DNA of 64,000 nucleotides, from assembly GCA_030652255.1 (NCBI GenBank), contig JAUSAZ010000209.1, positions 35,465-99,464 on the forward strand. Direction: 5' to 3'. This DNA comes from Myxococcales bacterium (GTDB taxonomy: Bacteria; Myxococcota_A; Polyangia; Polyangiales; Ga0077539). The notes under the pieces were generated by a model. The model ran no database searches. It saw only the letters and a list, made by a program, of their open reading frames with translations, and was not told the DNA's origin. Of the stretch, positions 1 to 7,729 are shown piece by piece. How positions within the stretch are numbered: position 1 is the first letter of the stretch; each line of letters starts with the position of its first letter. Made by a program: the position numbers and the translations under genes.

Positions 1-105
1 GGCGCGCGCGGGGTCGTAGCCCTGCGTGAAGTCGTAGACCTCGTAGCCGGGGGGGAGCTGGATGACCGGGGCGAAGTCGCACCCGCGCAGGTCGAGTTGG
101 CGCAT
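1..105 (-). CDS. Hypothetical protein, N-terminal fragment
   Basis: This reading frame starts at the ATG complementary to 103-105 and runs leftward off the window, so only the first 35 codons are visible. The peptide begins MRQLDLRGCDF and continues through a Pro-Gly-Tyr stretch (LPPGYEVYDF). That is too little to assign a family. It diverges from the membrane protein at 136 across only 30 bp, so both promoters must be very compact or lie inside neighbouring coding sequence. No signal peptide is apparent. The product is unknown. Confidence 0.4.
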   Translation of the reverse strand, partial: MRQLDLRGCDFAPVIQLPPGYEVYDFTQGYDPARA

Positions 106-135
106 CGGTAGCGAGAGGCATATCACCAACGGTCG

Positions 136-834
136 ATGGACGAGCCGATCGCCCGACCGCCCGACGAGTACGAGCGGAGGTACATGGACGCCGACCGCGC
201 GGTGATGATCGCGTGGGTGCGGCAGCGGCTCGGCCTGCGCCTGGGCCTGATGGGGCTCGTCGGGGTGATGGCGGCGGTCAACCTGCACCAGTTCCTCGAG
301 ATCGCGCCGAGGCTGTGGGCGCTGCGGCACCAGGCCCCGCTCGTCGTGGGGGTGATCTTCGGGATGTACGCGGTCCTGGCGCTGCTGATGATGTCGTACC
401 CGGTCAGCGAGCTGATCGGCGCGGTCACCCGGGTGGTGCTCACGCCGACGCACCTCCGGGTGCACCGGGGCCTCGGCACGACGGACGTCCCGCTCGGTGC
501 CATCACCGACGTCGCCGTCGAGCGCACGGCGCGGTGGTTTCCGAAGCTCCCGGCCCTCGGCGGTGTGATGCGCCGCGACGTCGTCTACCAGAGCTTCCGC
601 ACCAAGGAGTCGCTGCGCGTGGAGTGGCAGGACGAGCGGGGCCGCGCGCGGCGGGTGTGGGTCTACCTCGACCAGGCCGAGGCGCTGCGCGAGCGCGTCG
701 AGGCGCTGCGCGGCGGCGCGACGGGCGTGCGGGTCGACGTGGACGAGGAGGAGGAAGGAGAGGTGGGAGACGCGTACGGCGAAGAGGTCGCGGCGGCGGT
801 TGCGCGCGGGCCCAGGGGACAGCGCGGCGGGTGA
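136..834 (+). CDS. Hypothetical two-helix membrane protein
   Basis: This 232-aa protein has two hydrophobic helices, at about residues 36-55 and 73-95, followed by a soluble domain of about 120 residues. The N-terminus is charged and probably cytoplasmic. The layout of two helices followed by a beta-rich domain (LRVHRGLGTTDVPLGAI) recalls bacterial PH-like (bPH2/YdbT-type) membrane proteins, but that is only a resemblance. The last 40 residues are acidic and Arg/Gly-rich. It converges on the VWA lipoprotein gene with a 20-bp gap. The function is unknown. Confidence 0.6.
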   Translation: MDEPIARPPDEYERRYMDADRAVMIAWVRQRLGLRLGLMGLVGVMAAVNLHQFLEIAPRLWALRHQAPLVVGVIFGMYAVLALLMMSYPVSELIGAVTRVVLTPTHLRVHRGLGTTDVPLGAITDVAVERTARWFPKLPALGGVMRRDVVYQSFRTKESLRVEWQDERGRARRVWVYLDQAEALRERVEALRGGATGVRVDVDEEEEGEVGDAYGEEVAAAVARGPRGQRGG

Positions 835-854
835 TGTGGGCTCCCGGGGGGGCG

Positions 855-2003
855 TCAGGGCGGGGCGACGGCGTCGCAGCGCACCTCGGCGGAGGTCGGG
901 ACGTCGGGGCCCGCTGCGGCGCAGGCGTCGCCGTAGAGCGCGAGCTCGGTGCGCTCGTCGTTGTTCCAGTCCCAGCCGTTGGTGCGCGACGGGTCGCGCG
1001 GGCGGTCGAGCCCCCCGACGACCACCGCGATGCGCGCCGCGTCCGCGCCTGGGCCGCCGTAGCGCAGCACGCACGCCGAGAGCGAGCGGCGCACGGTGTC
1101 GAGGGCCTCGGTGAGCTCTGAAGCGCGGCGCACGCTGTAGTAGCGCGGGCGCCCGGGGGCCTCCGGGCGGGGGCGGCCTCCGGCGACGGCCATGCGGTTG
1201 AGGACGTCGATCAGCGCCGGCTGCGCGGGGTCGTCGATGCCGATGACGTAGACCGCGATGTCGGCGTCCCGGGCGCGGGTGATCGCGGCGATGGAGCGCA
1301 CGTCGTCGAGGCAGTTGCGCGCCGTGCACACCGGCGCCGTCGCGTCGGAGCAGACGCAGGTCGCGGGGTTGAGCGCGGCGTTGCAGCCGGGCGCGCCGTC
1401 GGTCGCGAGCACGATGGAGCGGGAGACGTTGGACCCGGGGCGAGCGAGCAGGAGGTCGCGGGCGAGGTCGAGGGCGGCGGTGGTCGGCGTGCCCGAGGTG
1501 ACCCCGTCGGCGTCGTAGCGGGCGACGACGGTGGCGGCGGTGCCGACGCCGAGGGGGACCGCGAGGGGCAGACGGACATCGCAGCTGAGGGAGCCGGAGG
1601 GGAAGTGCATCGAGCCCATGGCGATGCTCGACGCGAAGGCGGGCAGCGCGCCGCGGAGCGCGGTGACCAGCGCCTGCCGACGCCGGGTGGTGCCCTCGAG
1701 GAACTGGTTCATCGAGGGCGAGCGGTCGAGCAGGAAGAGCGCCTCCGCGGGCTGCGCCGCGAGCAGATACCGGCGGGTGACGCAGACATCCGGCGGGGGC
1801 ACGTCGGGCACATCGGGCACGTCGGGCACGTCGGGCACGTCGGGCACATCGGGCACATCGGGCACATCGGGCGCGTCGAAGGTGTCGGGCAGGTCGGGCG
1901 CTTCGGCGTCGAGGTCGACGCGGAGGCCCGTGCGCGCGCCGCATCCGGTGAGGGCGAGGGCGAGCAGGCACCCCCCGACGTAGACGCGCCGATGCTTGTG
2001 CAT
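855..2003 (-). CDS. VWA-domain lipoprotein with Asp-Pro-Val repeat linker
   Basis: This 382-aa protein is probably anchored in the outer membrane and displayed as a binding or structural protein. The signal peptide ends in a lipobox (ALTGCGA, Cys near residue 20). An Asp-Val-Pro tripeptide linker of about 10 units follows, and then a von Willebrand factor A domain with a MIDAS-like DRSPSMNQ motif near residue 90 (DxSxS). The VWA part contains several Cys residues that could form disulfides. I chose the ATG at 2003 because it places Lys/His/Arg residues directly before the hydrophobic core. An in-frame ATG at 2015 is an alternative start. Myxobacteria commonly encode such VWA lipoproteins. The ligand is unknown. 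Confidence 0.75.
   Translation of the reverse strand: MHKHRRVYVGGCLLALALTGCGARTGLRVDLDAEAPDLPDTFDAPDVPDVPDVPDVPDVPDVPDVPDVPPPDVCVTRRYLLAAQPAEALFLLDRSPSMNQFLEGTTRRRQALVTALRGALPAFASSIAMGSMHFPSGSLSCDVRLPLAVPLGVGTAATVVARYDADGVTSGTPTTAALDLARDLLLARPGSNVSRSIVLATDGAPGCNAALNPATCVCSDATAPVCTARNCLDDVRSIAAITRARDADIAVYVIGIDDPAQPALIDVLNRMAVAGGRPRPEAPGRPRYYSVRRASELTEALDTVRRSLSACVLRYGGPGADAARIAVVVGGLDRPRDPSRTNGWDWNNDERTELALYGDACAAAGPDVPTSAEVRCDAVAPP
1798..1875. repeat. 9-bp tandem repeat coding for a Pro-Asp-Val linker
   Basis: About eight copies of a 9-bp unit (GGGCACGTC or GGGCACATC on the + strand) lie inside the VWA lipoprotein gene. On the coding strand they read Asp-Val-Pro. The units differ only at a synonymous position, which suggests recent slippage expansion of a flexible linker. 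Confidence 0.85.
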
Positions 2004-2082
2004 GGCCGATCGCATCACGGCGGCGTCAGGCACGCCAGCGGGGCAAGCACGCCACAGCGGCGCCGGTCGGGCGGCGGGGCCG

Positions 2083-3276
2083 TCAGCTCGCGTGGCGCGC
2101 CGGGGCGGGGATGTCGTCGCGCAGGGTCTCGGCCGAGAGCACCGAGCGGGCGCCGCGGAGGCGGGCGTCGACGGCGTCCATGAGCACGTCGAGCTCGCCG
2201 ATGGGCAGGGCGGTGAGCACCGCGCCGCGGCCATCCCTGCCCCGGACGGTGAGCCGGGTGCGCCCGGTGACGCCAGGGAACACCGCCCGCATGAGCCCGT
2301 CGAAGAGCACGCCGCCGACGAGCAGCGCGAGCCCGAGGGCCACGAGGGGGAAGTACATCGCCCGCGCGCCCTCGATGGCCGAGCGCGCGCCGAAGACCGA
2401 GCCCAGCGCCAGCGCGAACACCGACGCCGCCACCGGCAGCATCGGGAACCTCGCCTCGCGGCGCAGCAGGCCGAGGCCCGCGAGGGGGAAGCGCTCGTCC
2501 CAGGTGCGCAGCGTGCGCCCGAGCAGCTCGGTGTGGCCGTGCACCCGCAGCGCGTCGCCGTCGAGGGACACCGTCACCGGCGAGCGCAGGGAGAACACCC
2601 CCTGCAACACCGCGCGCACCGGGCGCACCCAGAGCACGGCCCAGAGGAGGCGGCGCCAGCCGGGCATCGCCTCGCCCTCCAGCTCGCCCGCGATGGAGAC
2701 GGTGTCTCCGCGGGGGGCCTGGCGCGAGGGCGTCGCGGCGGCGGCAGCGAGCGGGGCCTTACCACGGAGCGCGCGCACGGCGGCGGCGGCGGCGGGCGTG
2801 GCGGCCTCGACCGGGGCGCCGTCGAGCACGGCGTCGAGGCGGGCCAGGACGTCGGGCTCGAGGGTTTCGCGGGCGGCGGTGTAGGCCGGGACGTGGCCGG
2901 TGAACTCCAGCCAGTCGAGCGCGGGGACGATGGAGCGCACGGCGTGCACGCCGTCGCGGCGGTCGAGCAGGGTCTCCAGGTGCCAGGCGACGAGGGCGGC
3001 GAGCAGGGCGCGCTCGGCGGCGTTGCGGGCCCCCCCGCGGACGATCTCCAGCGGGCGCCCGGTGGGGGTGGCGCCGTCGTCGGGCTTGAGCTTCAGCGCG
3101 GCGATGCGGGCGTCGACCACCGAGGCCGAGGCCGCGGGGGCGCGGTGCTGCGCCTGGTCGACCAGGGCGTCGGTGACGACCTCGGCGACGCGGTTGATGC
3201 GGTCGTCGTCGGGGGTGAGGGTGAGCTCCTCGGCGGCGGCGCGGAGGCTTTCGGACGACAAGCTGGGCTCGGCCAT
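2083..3276 (-). CDS. Hypothetical membrane protein
   Basis: This 397-aa protein has an acidic, Ala-rich soluble N-terminal half of about 190 residues, beginning MAEPSLSSESLR. The C-terminal half contains two or three hydrophobic segments (around VAASVFALALGSVFGA and FPLVALGLALLVGGVLF) and ends in a short soluble tail. I recognise no enzymatic motif. The ATG at 3276 is preceded by a promoter-like -35/-10 pair that leaves only a 10-nt leader. An in-frame ATG at 3291 overlaps the putative -10 box and is less likely. It sits head to tail with the VWA lipoprotein gene about 80 bp downstream. The function is unknown. Confidence 0.6.
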   Translation of the reverse strand: MAEPSLSSESLRAAAEELTLTPDDDRINRVAEVVTDALVDQAQHRAPAASASVVDARIAALKLKPDDGATPTGRPLEIVRGGARNAAERALLAALVAWHLETLLDRRDGVHAVRSIVPALDWLEFTGHVPAYTAARETLEPDVLARLDAVLDGAPVEAATPAAAAAVRALRGKAPLAAAAATPSRQAPRGDTVSIAGELEGEAMPGWRRLLWAVLWVRPVRAVLQGVFSLRSPVTVSLDGDALRVHGHTELLGRTLRTWDERFPLAGLGLLRREARFPMLPVAASVFALALGSVFGARSAIEGARAMYFPLVALGLALLVGGVLFDGLMRAVFPGVTGRTRLTVRGRDGRGAVLTALPIGELDVLMDAVDARLRGARSVLSAETLRDDIPAPARHAS

Positions 3277-3286
3277 GACGCGGCGG

Positions 3287-3315
3287 ACCATAGTCAACGG
3301 ACCCCGCAGACACAA
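3287..3315 (-). promoter_or_regulatory. Candidate promoter with near-leaderless start
   Basis: On the minus strand, TTGTGT (3310-3315) is separated by 17 bp from TATGGT (3287-3292), which lies 10 nt before the ATG at 3276. Spacing and sequence fit a housekeeping-sigma promoter that would produce a leader of only a few nucleotides. This rests on sequence pattern alone. Confidence 0.4.
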
Positions 3316-3492
3316 CCGCGCGGGGTGACAGGTGGGGGGGGGCAGTGGGGAGTTGGGGGGCAGGCGCGTGCGACGGCGATGCCCCCGTGCGTCATCGCGC
3401 CGCATGGCTGACGCGCGGGCCAGAGGGGAAAACCAGAGGGTTTCGCCGCGGCACGCTTCGTGGTGACAGCGGAGCCTCCTGGAGGGATCGCC

Positions 3493-4143
3493 ATGCGTAC
3501 ACACACCCAGGAAACCCAAGCCACCATCACCCCGTTGAAGGCCCTGACCTTCCTCAAGGAGGGCAACGAGCGCTTCCGCGCCAACCTTCGCACGAGCCGC
3601 GATCTTCTCAAGCAGGTGAACGAGACCCGCGAGGGGCAGTTTCCCTTCGCGACGATCTTGAGCTGCATCGACAGCCGCACGAGCGCCGAGCTCATCTTCG
3701 ACCAGGGCCTCGGCGACATCTTCAGCATCCGCCTCGCGGGCAACGTGGTGAACGAGGACGTCCTCGGGTCGATGGAGTTCTCCTGCCGCGTCGCCGGGTC
3801 GCGGCTCGTGGTGGTGCTCGGGCACTCCAACTGCGGGGCCATCAAGGGAGCCTGCGACGGGGTGCAGCTCGGCAACCTCTCCAGCCTGCTCAACAAGATC
3901 CAGCCCGCGGTCTACCGGGAGCGCGCCGAGGCGGTCGACCGGAGCTCGAAGAACACCGCGTTCGTCGAGCGCGTGGCGGAGATCCACGTGCGCCGCTCGG
4001 TCGAGTCGGTCTTCGAGCAGAGCGTCGTCCTGCGCGAGATGATCGAGGGCGGCCACATCGCCCTCGTCGGCGCGATGTACTCCGTGGAGACCGGCGCCGT
4101 GGCCTTCCTCGACGACACCCTCACCCAGGGCGCGCGGGCGTAG
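3493..4143 (+). CDS. Beta-class carbonic anhydrase
   Basis: The enzyme interconverts CO2 and bicarbonate in the cytoplasm. It is 216 aa, the usual length for the family. The zinc-site signature is complete: Cys58-Ile-Asp60-Ser-Arg62 (SCIDSR, with the Asp-Arg dyad) and His111-X2-Cys114 (HSNCGA). I chose the ATG at 3493 because a strong GGAGGG ribosome-binding site lies at 3481-3486, six bases upstream. Upstream in-frame codons have no such site. It has no obvious functional link to its neighbours and is probably monocistronic. Confidence 0.93.
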   Translation: MRTHTQETQATITPLKALTFLKEGNERFRANLRTSRDLLKQVNETREGQFPFATILSCIDSRTSAELIFDQGLGDIFSIRLAGNVVNEDVLGSMEFSCRVAGSRLVVVLGHSNCGAIKGACDGVQLGNLSSLLNKIQPAVYRERAEAVDRSSKNTAFVERVAEIHVRRSVESVFEQSVVLREMIEGGHIALVGAMYSVETGAVAFLDDTLTQGARA

Positions 4144-4233
4144 CGGCCGCGGCGCCGGACGAACACACCCCCCCGCGGCCACCGCGCTGGAGCGGCTTCT
4201 CCCAACGCTGACGCCAGGGTCGCACCCCCCCCA

Positions 4234-4977
4234 ATGGACGACATCGATCGCATCGCTCCCACGAGGCGCCCGGAGGGCAGGCGGGTCGCGCAGCACCAGA
4301 CCTGGGAGACGCTGCTCTTCCTTCACTGGCGGGTCCCGGTGGCGGCGCTGCGGCCGCTCATCCCCGAGGCGCTGGAGATCGACACCTTCGACGGCGACGC
4401 GTGGGTGGGCCTCGTGCCCTTCACCATGCGCGGCGTGCGGCTCTCGTGGCTCCCGGCGGTGCCAGGGACGTCGGACTTCCACGAGACCAACCTCCGCACC
4501 TACGTGCACCACCGGGGGAAGAACCCCGGGGTGTGGTTCTTCACCCTGGAGGCCGCGGCGTGGATCCCCGTGCAGGTCGCGCGCGCCGGGTGGCACCTGC
4601 CCTATCACCACGCGAAGATGTCCCTCGATCGGGGCGCCGACGGCGTCATCGACTACGCCTCCGAGCGTCGCTCGCCGCCCCCGCTGCCCGCCCACTGCAA
4701 GGTGCGCTACCAGCCCGCTGGAGAGCCCTCGGCCGCGGTGCCGGGCACGCTCGAGCACTTTCTCGCCGAGCGCTACCTGCTCTACGCCGACACCGGCCGG
4801 GGGCGCATCCAGCGGGGCCAGGTGCACCACGCCCCCTATCCGTTGCAGCCCGCGACGGTGCACTCCTGGGAGGAGTCGCTCTTCGCCGCGTGCGGCATCG
4901 CCCGCCCCAACGCCGAACCCCTCGCGCACTACGCCTCCGGCGTGGACGTCGAGATCTTCGACCTCGAAGACCTCTGA
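4234..4977 (+). CDS. DUF2071 family protein
   Basis: This 247-aa protein matches the DUF2071 (YqjF-like) family. It has the typical opening with a Trp and Phe-Leu-His-Trp (LLFLHWRVP), then a Leu-Pro-Leu-Ile-Pro-like segment (LRPLIPEALEIDTFDG) and the VGLVPFTM motif. No signal peptide or membrane helix is seen. The biochemical role of the family is not established, although its fold is related to acetoacetate decarboxylase-like proteins. It follows the carbonic anhydrase gene by 90 bp. The inverted-repeat element begins about 140 bp downstream. Confidence 0.8.
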   Translation: MDDIDRIAPTRRPEGRRVAQHQTWETLLFLHWRVPVAALRPLIPEALEIDTFDGDAWVGLVPFTMRGVRLSWLPAVPGTSDFHETNLRTYVHHRGKNPGVWFFTLEAAAWIPVQVARAGWHLPYHHAKMSLDRGADGVIDYASERRSPPPLPAHCKVRYQPAGEPSAAVPGTLEHFLAERYLLYADTGRGRIQRGQVHHAPYPLQPATVHSWEESLFAACGIARPNAEPLAHYASGVDVEIFDLEDL

Positions 4978-5516
4978 ACGGGCGACCGCGAGGCGATCGG
5001 GGCAGCGGGCCGGTGCGGAGGAGCAGCGCGCGGCGCGGCGGCGACGGTCGACCTTGCCCCCTGTGTGACCCCTCATCGTTGCCCTCTTCGTGGGCGAACC
5101 GCTTGTAGGCTGCGGGTTCCGGGCTACCCGCACACCTTTGCGCGCCTTGGCTGCCGCGGGTTGAAACCCACGGCAGCCAAGGTGAAGGCCGCAAGCGGCC
5201 TGTCCGATGTCCAGGCACAGTGACCAGCCCGCCGCGGGCTTTCCCTTGGCTGCCGTGGGTTTCAACCCGCGGCTGCCGGGCGCGCGAAGTTGCGCGGGTA
5301 GCCCGCGGGCGCGCAGTCGGCGCGGTCCAGACGGCGCTCATCACACCCTGAAAAGGACATCGATTCCCGACGGAAACGAGACCAGAGGACAGCGCTCACG
5401 CTCAGGGTCCGGCTCGGGTCGCCGACAACGCCGCGGTCGTACCGGGGAAGCGCTCGCCGACGACGGCCCCGTGTAAGGTCCGCGCCCCTCGCGGGACCAA
5501 CGGGGCAGCGAGGCAC
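4978..5516. other. 539-bp intergenic region without a gene
   Basis: I see no coding sequence here with a plausible start and composition. The middle carries the nested inverted-repeat element (5120-5305). The right-hand 200 bp should contain the promoter of the ECF sigma factor gene. A short GTAAGGTCCGCGCC stretch near 5473 is the only -10-like signal I noticed. Confidence 0.7.
5120..5305. repeat. Nested inverted-repeat element (REP/MITE-like)
   Basis: Two arms of about 63 bp (5120-5183 and 5243-5305) are inverted copies of each other around a spacer of about 59 bp. Each arm is itself a hairpin. The left hairpin, at 5145-5182, has a 12-bp perfect stem (CCTTGGCTGCCG), one mismatch, 5 more pairs and a 2-nt loop. 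The right one spans about 5244-5280 and has the loop reversed. The spacer holds further small palindromes (GGCCGCAAGCGGCC at 5187-5200). This architecture resembles paired REP (BIME) or MITE elements. No transposase is present. Confidence 0.75.
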
Positions 5517-6074
5517 ATGACCGACGTCCCCTACCCAGACACCGCTACCCTCGCGGGCGTGACCGACGAGGAGCGCGCCCGCACCTTCACCGCGTGGATG
5601 ACCGCCCACGCCGCCAGCGTGCGCCGCGCGGCCGCGAGCTACGCCCACACCGCCGCCGAGCAGGACGACCTCGTCCAGCAGATCGCGCTCGCCCTCTGGG
5701 GCGCGCTGCCGTCGTTTCGCGGGGAGTGCTCGGCGCGCACCTTCGTCTTCCGCGTGGCCCACAACCAGGGGGCGCACTTCGCTACGCGCGAGCGCCTCCG
5801 CCGTCCGCACCCCGACGCCGACGAGCGGGTGTGCGCCATCGTCGACCACGCGCCCGACCCGGAGGCCGCGCTCGACGCCCACCGGCGGCGCGAGCGCATG
5901 TTCGCCGCGCTGCGCGGGCTCCCGCTGCCCCACCGCCAGGTGCTGACGCTGGCGCTGGAGGGCCTCGGCCACGACGAGATCGCCGCGGTGCTGGGCGTCA
6001 CCGTCAACAACGTCAACGTGCGATTGAGCCGGGCGCGCGACGCCCTGCGCACCAGCCTGGGAGGCGAGCGATGA
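5517..6074 (+). CDS. ECF-family RNA polymerase sigma factor
   Basis: This 185-aa protein is a sigma-70-type extracytoplasmic-function factor. Region 2 covers about residues 25-95 and includes the core-binding AEQDDLVQQI segment and an aromatic/Arg-rich promoter-melting stretch. Region 4 covers about residues 125-178 and has a helix-turn-helix (HDEIAAVLGVTVNNVNVRL). Its stop codon overlaps the next start in an ATGA, so translation of the two genes is probably coupled. The downstream membrane protein is then the natural candidate for its anti-sigma partner. The ATG at 5517 lacks a strong ribosome-binding site; only GGGGCAGCGAGG precedes it. Confidence 0.88.
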   Translation: MTDVPYPDTATLAGVTDEERARTFTAWMTAHAASVRRAAASYAHTAAEQDDLVQQIALALWGALPSFRGECSARTFVFRVAHNQGAHFATRERLRRPHPDADERVCAIVDHAPDPEAALDAHRRRERMFAALRGLPLPHRQVLTLALEGLGHDEIAAVLGVTVNNVNVRLSRARDALRTSLGGER

Positions 6075-6661
6075 GCCGAGACGACGACGAGTGGGCCGCG
6101 TGGGCCCGGGACTTCCAGGGGAGCCCCGCGGAGGGCGACGCGGAGACGCCGGCGGCGATGCTCGCGCGGGTGCGCCGGGAGACGTGGAAGCAGCGGCGAG
6201 CGTACCTGTGGGAGGCGCTGGCGTGCGTGGTCCTGATCGGGTTCTACGTGGTGATGCTGGGGCGGCAGCGGGCGACGTGGTTCGTGGTGATGGCGTCGGC
6301 CAACTTCGTCTTCGCGGCGCTCTGGATGGGGTACCTCACGCACACGCTCCGGGGGACGTGGTCGGCCGCGGGGGCCGACGCGCGCACCTTCGTCGCGCTT
6401 ACGCGGGCGCGCCGGGCGGCGGAGCACCGGTGGTTCCGCTTCTCGCGCGCCCTCACGGCGGCGATGCTGCTCTTCGTGGTGGCGTGGGCGCCCTTCGTGC
6501 TCCGGGCGCGCTGGGAGCGCTACGCCGCCGAGCCGTGGCGCGCCGTCGTGGGCTTCGGGGTGGCGCTGCTCATCGGCGTCGCGGCGATGGTGCACCAGAC
6601 GCGCAAGCTGGAGCGCGCCGAGCGGGAGCTGGCCGCCCTCGACGCAGCGGCGGGGGAGTGA
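6071..6661 (+). CDS. Four-helix membrane protein, probable anti-sigma partner
   Basis: This 196-aa protein has a charged N-terminus of about 45 residues, a pair of helices at about 48-90, a charged loop, and a second pair at about 128-175. It ends in a charged, coiled-coil-like tail (LERAERELAALDAAA). It has no zinc-binding HxxxCxxC anti-sigma motif and no recognisable RsiW/RseA domain. It overlaps the ECF sigma gene by 4 nt (ATGA), and this context, not homology, suggests a sensory or anti-sigma role. An unrelated membrane protein that is simply cotranscribed cannot be excluded. Confidence 0.7.
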   Translation: MSRDDDEWAAWARDFQGSPAEGDAETPAAMLARVRRETWKQRRAYLWEALACVVLIGFYVVMLGRQRATWFVVMASANFVFAALWMGYLTHTLRGTWSAAGADARTFVALTRARRAAEHRWFRFSRALTAAMLLFVVAWAPFVLRARWERYAAEPWRAVVGFGVALLIGVAAMVHQTRKLERAERELAALDAAAGE

Positions 6662-6709
6662 CGCTCGGGGGGCGGCGGGGCGTGACCGTTGGCGATAGCC
6701 TCGCGCGCC

Positions 6710-7669
6710 ATGACGAAGAGCAAGCGGGGGACACCGAAGGGCGACGGGACGCGGCTGGTGCGCAAGGTCGAGGCGTTCCGCGCGGCGCTACAGGCCGCGG
6801 AGTTCGGCGAGGACCTGTTCACCATGGCGCAGTACTTGTTCCTGAGGCCGGCGAACGACCTGACGACGGTGGCGATCGACGGGATGTTGATGATGCAGAC
6901 CCCGGACAGGCAGCACTACGTCGACCCGCACGGGCAGCTGCGGCCCTGGGGCGAGAAGGTCGCCGAGGTGCTCGCGCTCAGCAAGCGCATCGGCGAAGCG
7001 AAGAGCCTCACGTCCCCGGCGCGGGAGGTGAAGGAGCGCATGCTCGCCCTCCTCGACGAGTTCGTCGCGCTCGACCTCGACTACCCCCGCAGCGCGGTGA
7101 TCTCGCCGCCCACGGGTGACGTGCTCGCCCCGCTCGCCCGCGACGACGACCGCCGCGGCGCCGTCGCCCTGCCCGCGCCCGACGGCGCGCCCGCGCTCGT
7201 CCTACGCTGGACCCACCTCGGCGCCTACCTCCCCAGCAAGAACATCGTCGACGCCTGGGGCGGCGGCGTCGGCGGCAACGCGGCCTACGTCGGCCACTTC
7301 GAGGGCCCCGGCGGCCCGGTCGCGGTGCGCTCCGAGCGCCTCAAGGCGGTGACCATCGACCGCGCCGGCAACGACTCCCCGGGCGTCACGGCGCCCGCCG
7401 ACCCGTGCCCGTCGCTCAACGTGACGGCCCTGCTGCGGGCCCTCGGCGAGGGACCATCCCCGGCGCTGCTCGACGGCGCGCGGATCGCCACGGTGAAGCA
7501 GCCGAAGGCCGTCACCGCCGAGGTGACCTGGAAGCGCGAGCCGTGGGGGTGGGTGCTCGAGGCGCATCTCCGGGAGGCGAAGCGGGCGATCCGCCAGGTG
7601 CACCACCAGTTCAGCTTCGACGACGGGGGCGGCGTCGACGCGACGCTGCACTTCACGCTGCAGCCGTAG
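6710..7669 (+). CDS. Hypothetical protein
   Basis: This 319-aa soluble protein has no signal peptide. Its N-terminus is Lys/Arg-rich (MTKSKRGTPKGDGTRLVRK), followed by an alpha-helical segment to about residue 130 and then a more beta-like, Gly-rich half. I recognise no catalytic motif. A TAGCCT -10-like box at 6696-6701 lies 8 nt before the ATG, which supports this start and suggests a near-leaderless transcript. A TTG 21 nt upstream is in frame but overlaps that box. The function is unknown. Confidence 0.6.
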   Translation: MTKSKRGTPKGDGTRLVRKVEAFRAALQAAEFGEDLFTMAQYLFLRPANDLTTVAIDGMLMMQTPDRQHYVDPHGQLRPWGEKVAEVLALSKRIGEAKSLTSPAREVKERMLALLDEFVALDLDYPRSAVISPPTGDVLAPLARDDDRRGAVALPAPDGAPALVLRWTHLGAYLPSKNIVDAWGGGVGGNAAYVGHFEGPGGPVAVRSERLKAVTIDRAGNDSPGVTAPADPCPSLNVTALLRALGEGPSPALLDGARIATVKQPKAVTAEVTWKREPWGWVLEAHLREAKRAIRQVHHQFSFDDGGGVDATLHFTLQP

Positions 7670-7729
7670 CGACGCCCGCGGCGTGCGGACAGGTCGACGC
7701 AGGGAGGCGGCGGCCCAAGGAGGGGAGCC

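Noticed and set aside
1798..1875. CRISPR-like short tandem repeats
   Set aside because: The 9-bp units have no spacers and lie in frame in a lipoprotein linker. The 50800-51110 array is rejected as CRISPR for the same reason.
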